In this document: positions 39,790 to 50,296 of the stretch, in pieces
Position numbering within the stretch: position 1 is the stretch's first letter
Layout: each line of letters starts with the position of its first letter
Assembly: GCA_949825045.1 (NCBI GenBank)
Contig: OX463806.1
Span: forward strand, 41,998,208 to 42,062,207
DNA: 64,000 bases
DNA from: Argyresthia goedartella
Lineage: Eukaryota > Arthropoda > Insecta > Lepidoptera > Argyresthiidae
Reading direction: 5' to 3'
The notes under the pieces: model-generated
Told to the model about the DNA's origin: nothing
What the model saw: the letters and a program-made list of their open reading frames with translations, nothing else
Databases searched by the model: none
Made by a program: the position numbers and the translations under genes

Positions 39790-40095
39790 TTGTCCTTCTG
39801 TCTGCCTGGTCTCGCCTACAGGTCGCATTTCTTAACCGATTCTGGTGAAATTTTGGGAGCAGCTTCGATAATTATATAGATATTTTTTGTCGTGTCAGGT
39901 TTTTTTTTTAATGGCGGCGTTATGGTGTTACAAAGTTATTGGTGCGGCTACTTTCATACGTATGTGGTAATGAAAGAAAATGCAGTGGGGTTACTTTATT
40001 TATATAATTCCAGTTGTTCATCCAATAAATTTCAAGGGGTCGGGGGGGTGATAGCGGGAGTGGAGGGGGAAGGGGGGGGAGAAAACAAATAGCAA
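39790..40095 (+). repeat. Dispersed repeat sharing blocks with 63600-64000
   Basis: GGTCGCATTTCTTAACCGAT, TTCGATAATTATATAGAT, AATGGCGGCG and ACAAAGTTATTGGTGCGGCT recur at 63670-63985. G-runs near 40040-40080 end the copy. Confidence 0.65.
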
Positions 40096-40139
40096 ATGTA
40101 TTCGTTATAACGGATTTCAGTTTTTATTTTGGAATAGTA

Positions 40140-40252
40140 CATTGTTGCCCAGGTATAGAAAGTAAGCAATAGATGGATGAGTTAGTTCGCGGGCCCGCGA
40201 AGATGCGAGTCCATCTATTGCACTTTCTACCGAGGCATTTACTATGTGCTTT
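40140..40252. repeat. Small foldback element with 16-bp perfect palindrome core
   Basis: GCCCAGGTATAGAAAGT (40148) pairs with ACTTTCTACCGAGGC (about 40222). CAATAGATGG pairs with CCATCTATTG. The centre contains TTCGCGGGCCCGCGAA (40186-40201), a perfect palindrome. Confidence 0.8.
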
Positions 40253-40864
40253 TCACGCCTAATGTAAGGAAATAAAACAGGTTGAGTACACAGTATAATA
40301 CACAGTTTAATTAAAAGTAATATTGATATTCGCATTAGGGCAGTTGTGGAATGACAAGGAAATGTTTTTTCCCGGAACATTTATATTAGTATTTTGTGTC
40401 ATTTCGGCCGGTATGGAGTGTGATGCCGACCGAAAATGATCGACCAATAGCAGAGTATAAACTAAAAAAGGCCGCTAAACACTACATTTTACTTTGCAAA
40501 TCTACATTGTTTGACTGTTTTTGAATTGTACTACTAAGAACTACTTTCTACTCTCATTTCAACCCATCTTTGGCCATATTTCCGAGCAGTGGCGTGAAAA
40601 ATGTATACCTAATCAGATTACGCAGTTCTCTCCGCCTTTACGAGACGAACCAGTACACACTTCGGATTTGACGCGCGGGAAAACGCCAAAACTTATACCC
40701 CTATTTTGCTCAAAAGTCTGCACAGTAATTTGAAAATTTAAGAACCTGAAATTCAATTTAAGATTTGACTTTCTTCGTTAAATTGTTGCGCAAAATAAAC
40801 TTGTATCGCATTATAATAAAGCCTTTTGCCCGTCAGTCGTGACAATATGTTTAAGAATGTATGT

Positions 40865-41216
40865 CGAAGGGCTCGCACTAGGGGATGCACTGAACACCAT
40901 ACAAGCAGTTTCAAAGGCTTCGAAGGTGTCGAAGTAATCAATACGAAGTGAGGTACTATAGAGGAAACCAAGCAGCAAATTATTGTGATGAACAACAATT
41001 TCAAGAAAGAGATATTCGGCAGACTCGGTTACTGGCTAGGGGATGCACTGAACACCGTCCACGCAATTTCAAGGGCTTCGAAGGTGTCGAAGTAATCAAT
41101 ACGAAGAGAGGGGCTATAGAGGACACCAGGCAGCACCTTATTGTGATATTCAGCAGACTCAGGTACTGGCTAAGGGAAGCGCTGATCACCTTACACGCAA
41201 TTTCCGCACACTGGTA
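40865..41216. repeat. Tandem repeat, about 135-158 bp, 2.3 copies
   Basis: GGGGATGCACTGAACACC starts units at 40881 and 41039, and a diverged third start (GGGAAGCGCTGATCACC) is at about 41174. Internal words such as GGCTTCGAAGGTGTCGAAGT and AATCAATACGAAG are shared. The first unit carries about 23 extra bases. Confidence 0.8.
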
Positions 41217-41369
41217 AACAGCGACGCCTCAGTCCGCTGCTTATTCTTATGTTATCTATCAATAAGCTTGCTGTGCGTGTGACTATGTTGAAGTTAAGGT
41301 TAACATTATTAACATGTTAAAGAACTACTTGAAGTTTCGAGTAATCTTAAGTACCTACATCATAAATAA

Positions 41370-41475
41370 TGTTTTTGTAAGGCGACTCGCCGCGCACTTG
41401 AGAGCAAGCGCGCCGCGGCGATAAGCCGCGCATTCGGGGCCCCCCCGCGGGGAGTGCTTCGCGCAATCAAGCGGT
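41370..41475. other. GC-rich island
   Basis: A short GC-rich block (GCGCGCCGCGG, GGCCCCCCCGCGGGGAG) stands out in AT-rich surroundings. No gene or known element recognised. Confidence 0.4.
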
Positions 41476-41525
41476 TAAGTGACTGATACATAATGCCTAA
41501 TTATGTTAATTAGTTACATACAATA

Positions 41526-41868
41526 GTTTATCTACACACGTATCATAAACCTTCTTTACTGCGTCCAAAAACCGCACGTTACGACGAGCATAATGTTATA
41601 CTACTTGGTAAAAACTAATTTCTTTTCTGAATATGGGTTCATTATGATCATAATGTATAAATTTTCGGCAAATTATGACATTCAAATTTCGAACGCCGTC
41701 GCCCGCCTGCGTGCCGCGGAGTGCCGCTGTGTAGTTTGTCTGTGAAGTTGGTACTACTGTACAAGCTAAACAAGTGCAGAGAAATTATCAATGCCACCAT
41801 GCCGGTCAAACATGCGGTTCCTGAACACATCACAGAGAGCTTATGATATGTGTGTAGATAAACTATTT
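41526..41868. mobile_element. Repeat 'H' copy 2, opposite orientation
   Basis: TAGTTTATCTACACACGTAT at 41526 and GATATGTGTGTAGATAAACT at about 41848 are the inverted ends. The interior is the reverse complement of copies 1, 3, 4 and 5 (for example CGCACGTTACGA and CGCGGAGTGCCG). The hairpin module is absent. It directly abuts a LINE RT fragment at 41868. Confidence 0.85.
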
Positions 41869-42545
41869 TATATTACAGAAAAGAGCTATTCGAGCAATTT
41901 ATGATTCAAACTGCACATTGCACAACTTCTTTCAACTGCACAGTCTCACTGAGAGTTTTTTTTAAAGAAATTGACATTACTAACTGTTGCAAGGCAATCT
42001 ATTTTCGAAAACATAGTGTATGTACACAAGAACCTTACAACACATTTCAAAATTAGCGATATCTGTAATGTTAACCTAAGAAATAATCACAAAACTAGCT
42101 AGCAACCCCGGCTTAGACTTGCAAAAGTTAGCATTTCTTTCAAGGGTCAATGCATTCTCTTCTACAGCAGGTATCTCTGGAAACTTTGTTATTGCCAATT
42201 GAGCAATTTATAAACCTTGTAAAAGCTACCTTATCTAAAAAAGAATATTGCAATATTCATAATTAAATTATTGACAAGAAGTGCATGGTTAATCTAACTC
42301 AACAACGAACTCGCCTAATAATTTTGTTATTGTTTATTACTGCATATTAGTTATATTAATTAATATGTATTATTGATACTAGTTAAACACAACCTATTTT
42401 TTAAAGAAATCTAAAAATCAATCTGCGGGTGTTCCTACGCCCTTCTGCTCCCACAGTGGTCCAAAATACGGAAGAGGCAAACAATGACATTTTCTAAACA
42501 AATGTTAATACAACAGTAAATAAAAAATATGGAACTTTAACTTTG
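41868..42545 (+). pseudogene. LINE RT C-terminus and 3' UTR (6.8-11.1 kb family)
   Basis: TATTACAGAAAAGAGCTATT and GAGCAATTTATGATTC match 10418-10445. The coding tail and 3' UTR can be followed to the AATGACATTTTCTAAACA block and a degraded tail near 42545. Several frame changes are present. The copy begins exactly at the end of repeat H copy 2. Confidence 0.75.
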
Positions 42546-43430
42546 AACTAGCAATAATTGGAGTAACATTCTTCAAAAGCTTTTTAGTAATTCACTTTAT
42601 ATAATGAAACACTAAATAAAAATGTCGAAGGCGAAATAAAATATATGTAGGTACAAAGAAAAGTCGCTAGCAAGATATTTCTCTAACAATAGTGTTCGAT
42701 ATTAACACAATATTAGTATTTGTTCTGAAAACCGAATGTCGTACTACGATATATTTTAGGTACAAGAGGTACCTGCTTTTATTATCAAATGCTATGAAAT
42801 CGACATAAAAAGTAACTTATTGATTCACTGAGGCAAATTATACGTCAAATAAAATTAATTTGAAAATATCATTGAATCATCCGATTACTTCCAAAATAAC
42901 TGAATGTGCAATGTTTAAAATCAACTGATTGTAAACATCACATTGAACTTTATTTAAAACTGGTTGGTGGTAGCTCACGAGCTAATTATTGAAGGCAAAC
43001 ATGTCTATATGAATCACGAATGAAAATATCGTCCGACCAAAATCAAAACTTTACCTATTAGCCCTTGTATTTTCTGATTGAAGCAACCGAACGAGAAAAT
43101 ACCTCCTGCAATATTTGTGCTGGGTTTTCTAAGCTTCCTTTTGGCTGCGCAAATGACGCATTTCAACAAATTTTCCCGTTATTCTGAAATCCTAAATAAT
43201 TTCGTTGCAGAATTGCATTCAAACATTTTGCATTCAAAAATTGTATTCGTAAACACTCCGTAAAAATATTTTTGACAAATAGCGTTGTCTATTTTTACAC
43301 AATTTTACGTTACGTTATTTTAGTTGGAGTCGAGCTGAAAATGAATCAAACATTTCACAGAGCATCTAAGAAAATCATCTCCATATGAAGCGGACACTTT
43401 GTAAAAAACAGCGCAGCGCCTATTATTATT
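42546..43430. other. Unassigned region
   Basis: AT-rich, no recognisable coding or repeat structure. Confidence 0.4.
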
Positions 43431-43436
43431 ATACTT

Positions 43437-43523
43437 CGAGTCGTAAGCAAGTCGGCGCGTTGAGCGCAGACTTGCTTACGACTCGGACACAAATTACTCG
43501 GACACTGTGTCCGAATTGTGGAT
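43437..43523. repeat. Adjacent hairpins
   Basis: CGAGTCGTAAGCAAGTCGGC, continuing to 43458, pairs with 43464-43485 (22-bp arms, one mismatch, 5-nt loop). Just after it, TCGGACACTGTGTCCGA (about 43498-43514) is a perfect 8-bp-arm palindrome. Confidence 0.9.
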
Positions 43524-43914
43524 GCAAGGGTGACCCGTACGCGCCTAGAATACAGGGTGTTGTTTTGTAAAGTCACACCCGACTCAGGGACGATAGTTTC
43601 CGTATCGCTTGTGACAAAAAAATAATCCCTTGCGTTACTGTGATATACAAATTGCCGTGTTCAATTTGTCTTAAAATAACCGCAACGTGCGAGCGGACAT
43701 GCCGGCCGATACACGACGCATGCGCGCGCCGCGTGCTGTGTGCCCGATATCGTGATATCAAGCGATAGACGAAAGGATACAGTTTTATGATAGTTAGGTA
43801 CTTTTCACTGGAAAATTGTTGTTTATGTTTTATTTTTGTGCTTCCGTCCATTGATCCATTTATTTTTATGTAATCCTGCACATTTATTTACTAAAAGTAT
43901 ATGACAGGAACCGG

Positions 43915-44213
43915 AAGACGCAACTAATTACAGGACTGTATGGGGTCAATCTAGCTCAACACAGACCTTGCTGTTAATAATTTTGTAATAACTTATTCCT
44001 GCTTATTAATCATAATAATCAAATTTTTTCATATTTGTTATAGTTAAGCACAACCAATTTTTAAAAGAGATCTAAAAATCAATTTTTGGGAGTTTCTACG
44101 CCCTTCTTGCCCCACAGTGGTCCAATGTAGAGAGAGGCAAAAAATGACGTTTGCTAAGTATATGTAAATATCTACAGTAATAAAGTACTTTGACTTTGAC
44201 TTTGACTTTATAC
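43915..44213 (+). repeat. 5'-truncated LINE 3' end (6.8-11.1 kb family)
   Basis: From ACAGGACTGTATGGGGTCAA to CAGTAATAAAG and a tail of TTTGACTTTGACTTTGAC, this matches 10786-11067. The copy starts in the last codons of the RT. High identity suggests a recent insertion. Confidence 0.85.
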
Positions 44214-44344
44214 CATATTTTAGATTTATGAACCTTTTGACACGGTTTAGTAATTATTTTTCTGATGTACTCATATATATTTTTTACAAACTCGGAACAT
44301 TAATATGTCCTTCAAAACCACATTACGCAGATTTTCCTATTTTT

Positions 44345-44790
44345 TTATCCTTTTCCCATAGATTTGAGGGATCAGGATATCGAAGATTTGTTAGAAAACT
44401 GACGTCAGTCACTTCATCCCTTCAGACGATGACTTCTTCTCCCACAGTGGTCCAATGTAGAGAAGACGCAAAAAATGACGTATGCTAAGTATATGTAAAT
44501 ATCTACAGTAATAAAGTACTTTGACTTTGACTTTGAAATTGACTGTGGTGTTCCCGGATATAATCCTTCAACTAAAAATGTGTCTGCTGAATCGTCGTCA
44601 GATTCCGATTCTGTCAAATCACAAGTGGAAACTGGCGGAACTAACACAAGAGTTGGTAGGTGGGCAGAGCGAGGAAGTTGACCAAAAGCTGGCCTTTCTC
44701 GTAGAAGATCCCGTGGACAATCTCGAGGACGATCCGGTGGACGAGGAAGACCAGGACTTTTTAATTATAAATGAAATGTCAATATGATTT
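44345..44790 (+). pseudogene. Possible piggyBac-like transposase N-terminus, interrupted
   Basis: Before the inserted LINE fragment one frame reads LRDQDIEDLLEN. After it the sense includes STKNVSAESSSDSDSVKSQ and then RRRSRGQSRGRSGGRGR. An acidic start, then a serine/aspartate stretch, then an RG-rich basic stretch resembles the disordered N-terminus of piggyBac-type transposases. No DDD catalytic domain follows, and the composition is low-complexity, so this is a suggestion only. Confidence 0.25.
44428..44540 (+). repeat. Very short 5'-truncated LINE 3' end
   Basis: CTTCTTCTCCCACAGTGGTC to CAGTAATAAAG, with a TTTGACTTTGACTTTGA tail. This is about 110 bp of the same 3' UTR, inserted into a sequence whose acidic coding sense is seen on both sides. 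Confidence 0.85.
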
Positions 44791-44848
44791 ATAGAAAAAA
44801 TCTGAGAGTTAATAGTAGTTTATGTGACGTGAGTAGTTATGCGAGAGT

Positions 44849-45210
44849 TTTAATGCCTAATTATGTAGAGTTATGTACACTAGTTTATCTACACACATAT
44901 CATAAGCTCTCTTTAATGGTTCAGGAACCGCATGTTCGACCGCCATGGTGGCTTTGATAATTCCTTTGCACTTGTTTAGCTTGTTCAGTAGTACCAACTT
45001 CACAAACAAAGTAGGGGCGGCACGCAGGCGGGCGTCGGCGTTCGAAATTTGAATGTCATAATATGTAGAAAAACTACACATAATGGTCATAATGTGTAAT
45101 TTTTCAGATAAGAAATGAGTTTTTACCATGTGGTTTAACATTATGCTGATCGTAACGTGCGGTTTTTGTACGCAGTAAAGAGGGTTTATGATATGTGTGT
45201 AGATAAAATA
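44849..45210. mobile_element. Repeat 'H' copy 3
   Basis: A half hairpin (GCGAGAGTTTTAATGCCTAA) precedes the TIR element, with ends AGTTTATCTACACACATATC (44880) and TATGATATGTGTGTAGATAA (about 45187). The interior GAAAAACTACACATAATGG and the following TGTGTAATTTTTC match copy 1. Confidence 0.85.
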
Positions 45211-45290
45211 ATAAAAATACATATTAAAGACTGTATAATTACGTAAGTTCATATTTGAAAAAGACTGATTAGCTGAATATGATTGTTATT

Positions 45291-45357
45291 ATTTGCTACT
45301 TTATAATATAATATTATTATAAAGTATATAATAATATTATATTATAAAGTAGCAAAT
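45291..45357. repeat. AT-rich palindrome, 31-bp perfect arms
   Basis: 45291-45321 (ATTTGCTACTTTATAATATA...) is exactly reverse-complemented at 45327-45357, with loop AAGTA. Confidence 0.95.
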
Positions 45358-45444
45358 ATTATCTTCAGTCATAATAGCTACTTTAAATAATGTTTTCATT
45401 ACTTTTAAGACTGATTAAGACAAATAAATAATTAATATACGTTA

Positions 45445-45494
45445 GTAAAAAATTATAAAACTTATTAGTTATAATCAGTTTTATAATTTTTTAC
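45445..45494. repeat. Palindrome, 17-bp perfect arms
   Basis: GTAAAAAATTATAAAAC at 45445-45461 is inverted at 45478-45494. Confidence 0.95.
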
Positions 45495-45739
45495 CCAATG
45501 TACTCTTAAAAGGCCAAATAAAAACCAAAATATTAACTCAATTGTGCCCAATATGATTTAAAAAGAACAAAATATATTGACTTCAAACCCATGAAAATCG
45601 AGAAAGAACCATTTAAATACACCCTTAAAAATACAGAAATAAAATTTTCTATCAGGCCTGATTTTTTGGAAAAGTTGTTATGGGAAAGATGCTCATAAAA
45701 CATATTGTCGTTTAACAATTACACCGCACACAAATACTT

Positions 45740-46208
45740 ACATTTGAAAAAACCACAAACCACACTTTATTAAGTTGAAAAATCTCACACCCAAATGCCG
45801 TCAGAAGTATCTTTACAATCACGGTGACTACGATTCAATATGCTCAGAACTAGATAAACTCAACTGGCAAGTTACTCTCTCATCAGGACCAGTAGAGGAC
45901 GCCGTACACTTTTTCAACAGCACATTGACTTAGCTAAGGAATAAATACATTTATCACAAACAAATAAAGAGAGGCAAATACCCTCCTCGGTACACACCAG
46001 CCCTGATTAAAATTCTGAAAGAAAAACACAAATATCACAAAAAATTCAAGACGTATGGAAACCTAGTAGACTATAACACTTTCGTATTACTAAGAGACCG
46101 CTGTAAAAGAATTGAATCAGAGTGCTACATTAACTACATGAGATCTGTTGAAAAATCAATAAAAAATAACCCACGAGTCTTCTGGGCCTACACGAAGGAC
46201 AGGAAATT
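45740..46208 (+). pseudogene. LINE 'A' linker (5' part, before nested insertion)
   Basis: The plus strand encodes the endonuclease-RT linker of a LINE: KPQTTLY near 45752, YDSICSELDKLNWQVTLSSG (about 45828), YTPALIKILKEKHKYHKKFK (about 45995), and RSVEKSIKNNPRVFWAYTKD (about 46141). One in-frame stop is visible near 45934. The sense is cut at 46203-46208 by LINE B and resumes in the same reading phase at 47830. Confidence 0.75.
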
Positions 46209-47829
46209 TATTTATTTATTTATTTTATTTATTTATTTATTTATCTAAAACTTACATCTACATTACAGGTTAGACCTAATACATAGTGCAGCTTATTCAA
46301 TTAACCTAAAAATATGTACCAACTATACAACTAAGCATTATCCTTTATTATTTAATCAATCATCTCATAACTAATTGTCTGCAAAGCAGTCTTTGTGAAG
46401 CCACTCGAAGTGCAACAAAACAAATCCATCTGGTTGGCAATCAAGTTAAGGTATTTGAGCGCTCGCGACATCGGGGACTTGCTGAGCAGCGCGGTGCGCG
46501 CGCGCGTCACACAAAGTAGCTCAGGCCGGCGGCGCTGCCACACGTACCGGTCGGGGACACGTATGCGCAGCAACTCCAGCACCGTCCTATTCTCGATTTT
46601 ACCTACCAGCACTTTAAATAAGTAAAGAACCAGTGCAAATTCTCGCCTCACTCTCAGCTCATTATACCCTACCATTCCTAAAACGAATAAGGAAGGATAC
46701 ATGAGAGGATAGTATGGATACACCCCATACAGTCTGTGGTAAATGTGTCTGGTGAACTTGTTTTGGATTCTCTCCAGCATAAGCTTATACTTAATTTCGT
46801 GGGGGGCCCAAATGAATGCATTCGACTCAAGGTGACTTCGTACCAAGGCGTTATACAGGACTACAACCGTTTTAATATCACTTAAATTCCTAGCCGTCCG
46901 GAGTATGAACCCCAAGTTTCTGTAAGCCTTCTTACACAAGCTATCTATTTGCTCCCGAAAACATAGATCACTTTTTAACTTTACTCCAAGGTCCTTTACT
47001 TCTGTGACTCGTTTTATAGAACAGCTGTTTAGTGTGTAGGTTTGTTCCAGAGGTCTGCGTTTCCGAGTAAACGATATCACCATACATTTCGACACATTAA
47101 ATTCTAATTTGTTTAACCTGCTCCACTCTACGACCCTATCTATATCACCTTGTAATTTAAGACTGTCCTCATGCGTTTTAATACAATGAAATAATTTCAA
47201 ATCATCTGCAAATAGCAGCTGATTTGCATGCCTGGTAACTTTTGGTAAATCATTGATCATTATCAAGAAGTTTAAGGGCCCTAAATTACTCCCTTGGCTA
47301 ACTCCTGACCTCGTAGGATATGGCTCTGATAAGACTCCTCCGCAATCAACATATTGGAGTCGGTCTTTCATATAATCTGCAAAAAATTTTAGAAGATGGG
47401 GAGTACAGCCTACACCCGCTAACTTTCGAAGCAATACGTCGTTATCAACCAGATCAAAAGCTTTTTTGAAATCAAAATAGGCGGCGTCGACTTGTCCTCC
47501 CTCATCTACTATCGGAATTACACTGGACATGTAATTCAACAGATTACTTGTGGTACTCCGTGCCGGTCTAAAACCATGCTGAGCATCCGAGAGTTGCGGG
47601 CCTACTAGGTTGAGCAATTCTTTTTGTACGGCAGATTCTAGCACTTTGGCCGCTGTTGAAAGAATCGCTACTGGCCTGTAACCCTCCACCTGCGTGCCAA
47701 CTTGCCCTTTAGGTACCGGAACTACTCTGGTCAATTTCCACCTACTCGGGAATTCCCCTAATTTTAAGCACCGGTTAAAGATGTGTTTTAACGGTTTTAC
47801 CAACACATGCCGACAATCTTTGAGGATAA
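46205..47829 (-). mobile_element. LINE 'B', antisense insertion inside LINE 'A'
   Basis: A 5'-truncated LINE on the minus strand ends (46205-46243) in an AAATAAAT-type tail and begins near 47829 inside its ORF2. AAATT flanks both sides (46204-46208 and 47830-47834), the probable target duplication. It interrupts an otherwise continuous linker reading of LINE A. Confidence 0.85.
46352..47806 (-). CDS. LINE 'B' reverse transcriptase, 484 codons, uninterrupted
   Basis: The RT contains all palm motifs in order: VPVPKGQVGTQVEGYRPVAI (RT1/2), AAYFDFKKAFDLVD (A), SGVSQGSNLGPLNFLIMINDL-like (B), NQLLFADDLKLF (C, double Asp intact), LNKLEFNVSKCMVISFTRK (D) and VKDLGVKLKSDLCF (E). The tail has LVRSHLESNAFIWAPH and LERIQNKFTRHIYHR. 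It ends ISYEMID with its stop at 46352. The endonuclease and linker are absent because of 5' truncation, so the copy could not move by itself. The unbroken frame indicates a young insertion. Jockey group, no RNase H. Confidence 0.9.
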   Translation of the reverse strand: MLVKPLKHIFNRCLKLGEFPSRWKLTRVVPVPKGQVGTQVEGYRPVAILSTAAKVLESAVQKELLNLVGPQLSDAQHGFRPARSTTSNLLNYMSSVIPIVDEGGQVDAAYFDFKKAFDLVDNDVLLRKLAGVGCTPHLLKFFADYMKDRLQYVDCGGVLSEPYPTRSGVSQGSNLGPLNFLIMINDLPKVTRHANQLLFADDLKLFHCIKTHEDSLKLQGDIDRVVEWSRLNKLEFNVSKCMVISFTRKRRPLEQTYTLNSCSIKRVTEVKDLGVKLKSDLCFREQIDSLCKKAYRNLGFILRTARNLSDIKTVVVLYNALVRSHLESNAFIWAPHEIKYKLMLERIQNKFTRHIYHRLYGVYPYYPLMYPSLFVLGMVGYNELRVRREFALVLYLFKVLVGKIENRTVLELLRIRVPDRYVWQRRRPELLCVTRARTALLSKSPMSRALKYLNLIANQMDLFCCTSSGFTKTALQTISYEMID

Positions 47830-48821
47830 AAATTGATCAATGCATACCCCCGTTCTATGATACTTGGTAATAAAATTCATGACACCGGGGTGGAGATATG
47901 CGGTGCTTTTACCGAATTCTTCGCATCTACCTACTTAGACAGTAATAGCACTTCTGGCACCATATGTCACTACGCTGATAACTACGACATAGGCTCATTT
48001 ACAACAGTATCGGACGTACACTCGATTGAAATCCTCGAACGTGACGTTTACAAGCTAATAAAAACATTAGATATCAACAAAGGCCCTGGGCCGGATGATA
48101 TTCAAATAAAAAATAAAAAATGGGCTCTCAAAATAAAGTAGAACACTACCGCCCAATCTCGAAGCTTAGTGTTATTGCCAAAATACTTGAAAAAATCGTT
48201 CACAAGCAGAATTACAACGCTCTCAAACCCACCTTTAGTCCTCAACAACATGGTTTCATGCAGGGGCGATCGACTACAACCAACGAAGTACTCTTGGTGG
48301 AGGATATACTCGAGGGTATGGAGGGAGGAGGACAGGTGGACGCAATCTATACAGATTACTCCGAAGCATTTGACCGTATTGATCATCGCATTCTTCTGTC
48401 CAAATTTCTCTCTGCTGGGATTCGTGGTGATTTGCTGAGATGGTTTTCGTCATACGTAGATAACCGTAGCCAAGCGGTAATTCTCAACGGATACACTTCT
48501 GCGGCCATCTCGATCCCCTCAGGTGTTCCCAGGCTCCATTCTAGCTCCTCTATTATTCACAATTTTTATTATCGACATTTACAGCTGCTTCCAATACTCA
48601 AAAGTCCTGTATATCTTCATGTCGTCTGCAAAAAGGAGAGCCTTTTTGCAGACGACATGAAGATATACAGGATTATCAACTCACCAACTGACACTCAACT
48701 TCTACAAAAAGACCTTAGATCCCTCGAACAATACTATTCACTCAACAAGCTCGATATCAACGTGAGCAAATGTTGCGTAATTAGCTTTACAAGAAAATCT
48801 AGTCCATCTATTTCAAATTAA
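47830..48821 (+). pseudogene. LINE 'A' linker end and RT palm (after nested insertion)
   Basis: The reading continues from 46208: AYPRSMILGNKIHD, ICGAFTEFFASTYL, then LIKTLDINKGPGPDDI (about 48059). A short deletion loses part of the block before 48120. RT blocks follow: EHYRPISKLSVIAKILEK, HGFMQGRSTT, VDAIYTDYSEAFDRID (A) and ISIPSGVP (B). B is broken by a small deletion near 48530 that shifts the frame. Palm C follows as FADDMKIYRI (about 48648), preceded by an inverted copy of its own sequence (48605-48636). The RT is therefore dead. Confidence 0.85.
48605..48672. repeat. Perfect palindrome at the RT FADD codons
   Basis: 48605-48636 is the exact reverse complement of 48641-48672 (32-bp arms, 4-nt loop AGAG). 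The right arm is the sense sequence of palm C (FADDMKIY). The left arm is an inserted inverted copy. Confidence 0.97.
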
Positions 48822-48840
48822 CTCACAAATACTCAACCGT

Positions 48841-49722
48841 GTGACAGAAGTCAGGGATCTGGGAGTCGCACTAGACAGCAAGATGATCTTTTACACCCAT
48901 ATTAACAAAATTGTCAAAAAAGCCTCACAATCATTGGGCTTCATATTGCGAACATCCAAAGATTTCAGATCTGCGAAAACACTTAAAATTTTGTATTGTA
49001 CACTGGTACGAAGTCAACTCGAATATTGCTCGCAGGTCTGGAATCCAAGGTATGACGTATACAGAAACCAGATTGAGCGTGTACAGAAAAAGTTCCTGAG
49101 GTGCCTGTATCATAGATTTAATATCACATCAACCGATAATGAGGAAAGTTGTAGAAAACAACACCTTCTACCACTCGCTCTGCGTAGAGAGGCAGCTGAC
49201 CTGACTTTCCTATCCGCTATAGCACAGGGTATCATTGACTCTCCTAACCTACTAAGCAAACTGCAGATTCTCGTCCCGGGCACTAGATCCACGAGAAGAA
49301 AGCATCTCAAATTGTATATCCCAAAGACCAGAACTAACTACAGGCAAAACGCATACTTACTCAGAGGCAAATTATATAACGATAATTATGATATTTACCA
49401 TGAAAAGGCATCTACTATCCGTAATTTAATTAATAATCAATTCTTCAGCGAAAGGCGTATCTCTAAGCATTAATAAATTTTAGCTACGTACATTATTAGA
49501 CTATATGTAATTTTTACCTAAATAGTGGCACTTTCGTTACTTAAACCATTTTAATAAGTTACGATAAAACAGTACATAGATACTTTTCGTGTTATGTATT
49601 CGTTTTTCCACTCAAAGGTGAAATCTTTTAAATGGCTTAGTTCCACCCAATCATCTATCTATTTATATTAATTTGTACTAGCTGTAAGATTTCCAAAGAA
49701 AATAAAATAAAATAAAATAAAA
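48841..49722 (+). pseudogene. LINE 'A' RT thumb, C-terminal tail and 3' UTR
   Basis: A 210-codon open reading carries VTEVRDLGVALDSKMIFYTH (motif E), IVKKASQSLGFILRTSKDF, TLVRSQLEYCSQVWNP and IERVQKKFLRCLYHR, ending RRISKH with a TAA at 49473. The 3' UTR ends near 49722 in AAATAAAATAAAATAAAATA. The order and frame follow on from 48120-48821 after a stop near 48820. It belongs to the same broad LINE group as LINE B but is a distinct family. Confidence 0.85.
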
Positions 49723-50296
49723 AGGGTTGGGCAGGAGAAGGCTATAATTGATTTGATCCCACGAAATGTATTTTTCCATACTAATCATACAGTTTGCGCA
49801 CAGGAATAAAGTTGCTCAGATCAAATCGGTTTCTTAGTGAAAGGTGTTCAGAATGACCACACTAACATTTTCTTAAAATATGTCTACACATTTTTGTCAT
49901 AGCATGTGTAACTCAGATAATTAAACTCACCTACCTAAATTACCCAACGCATACATTCTACATTTACGTATTTGTATCAAAATGCCTGAAAGCTTGATTC
50001 AGTCCAGAGGTTTGATTCTGCTACAAAAGTGAGGCTTGGACCGGCTCGGCGACACTGTCGACGACCGACACGACTTTATCAAATATTTTGCTTTTGGGAA
50101 ATCGTTGTTTTTGGCATGTATGAGTCGCAGCCAGCTGGTTAAAATAGCTGACCAATTGCACGGGTAGCTCGTTCGTTGACCTCAACCACATGTCTAAATA
50201 CCGATTAGTGGAACACATTGTTTAACAGTACAGCTAGACGAGACGTTACCATAATGTATTGGATTGAAATAAACAAATAGGTTACTATCATTTTTT
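49723..50296. other. Unassigned region
   Basis: No coding or repeat feature recognised. Confidence 0.4.
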
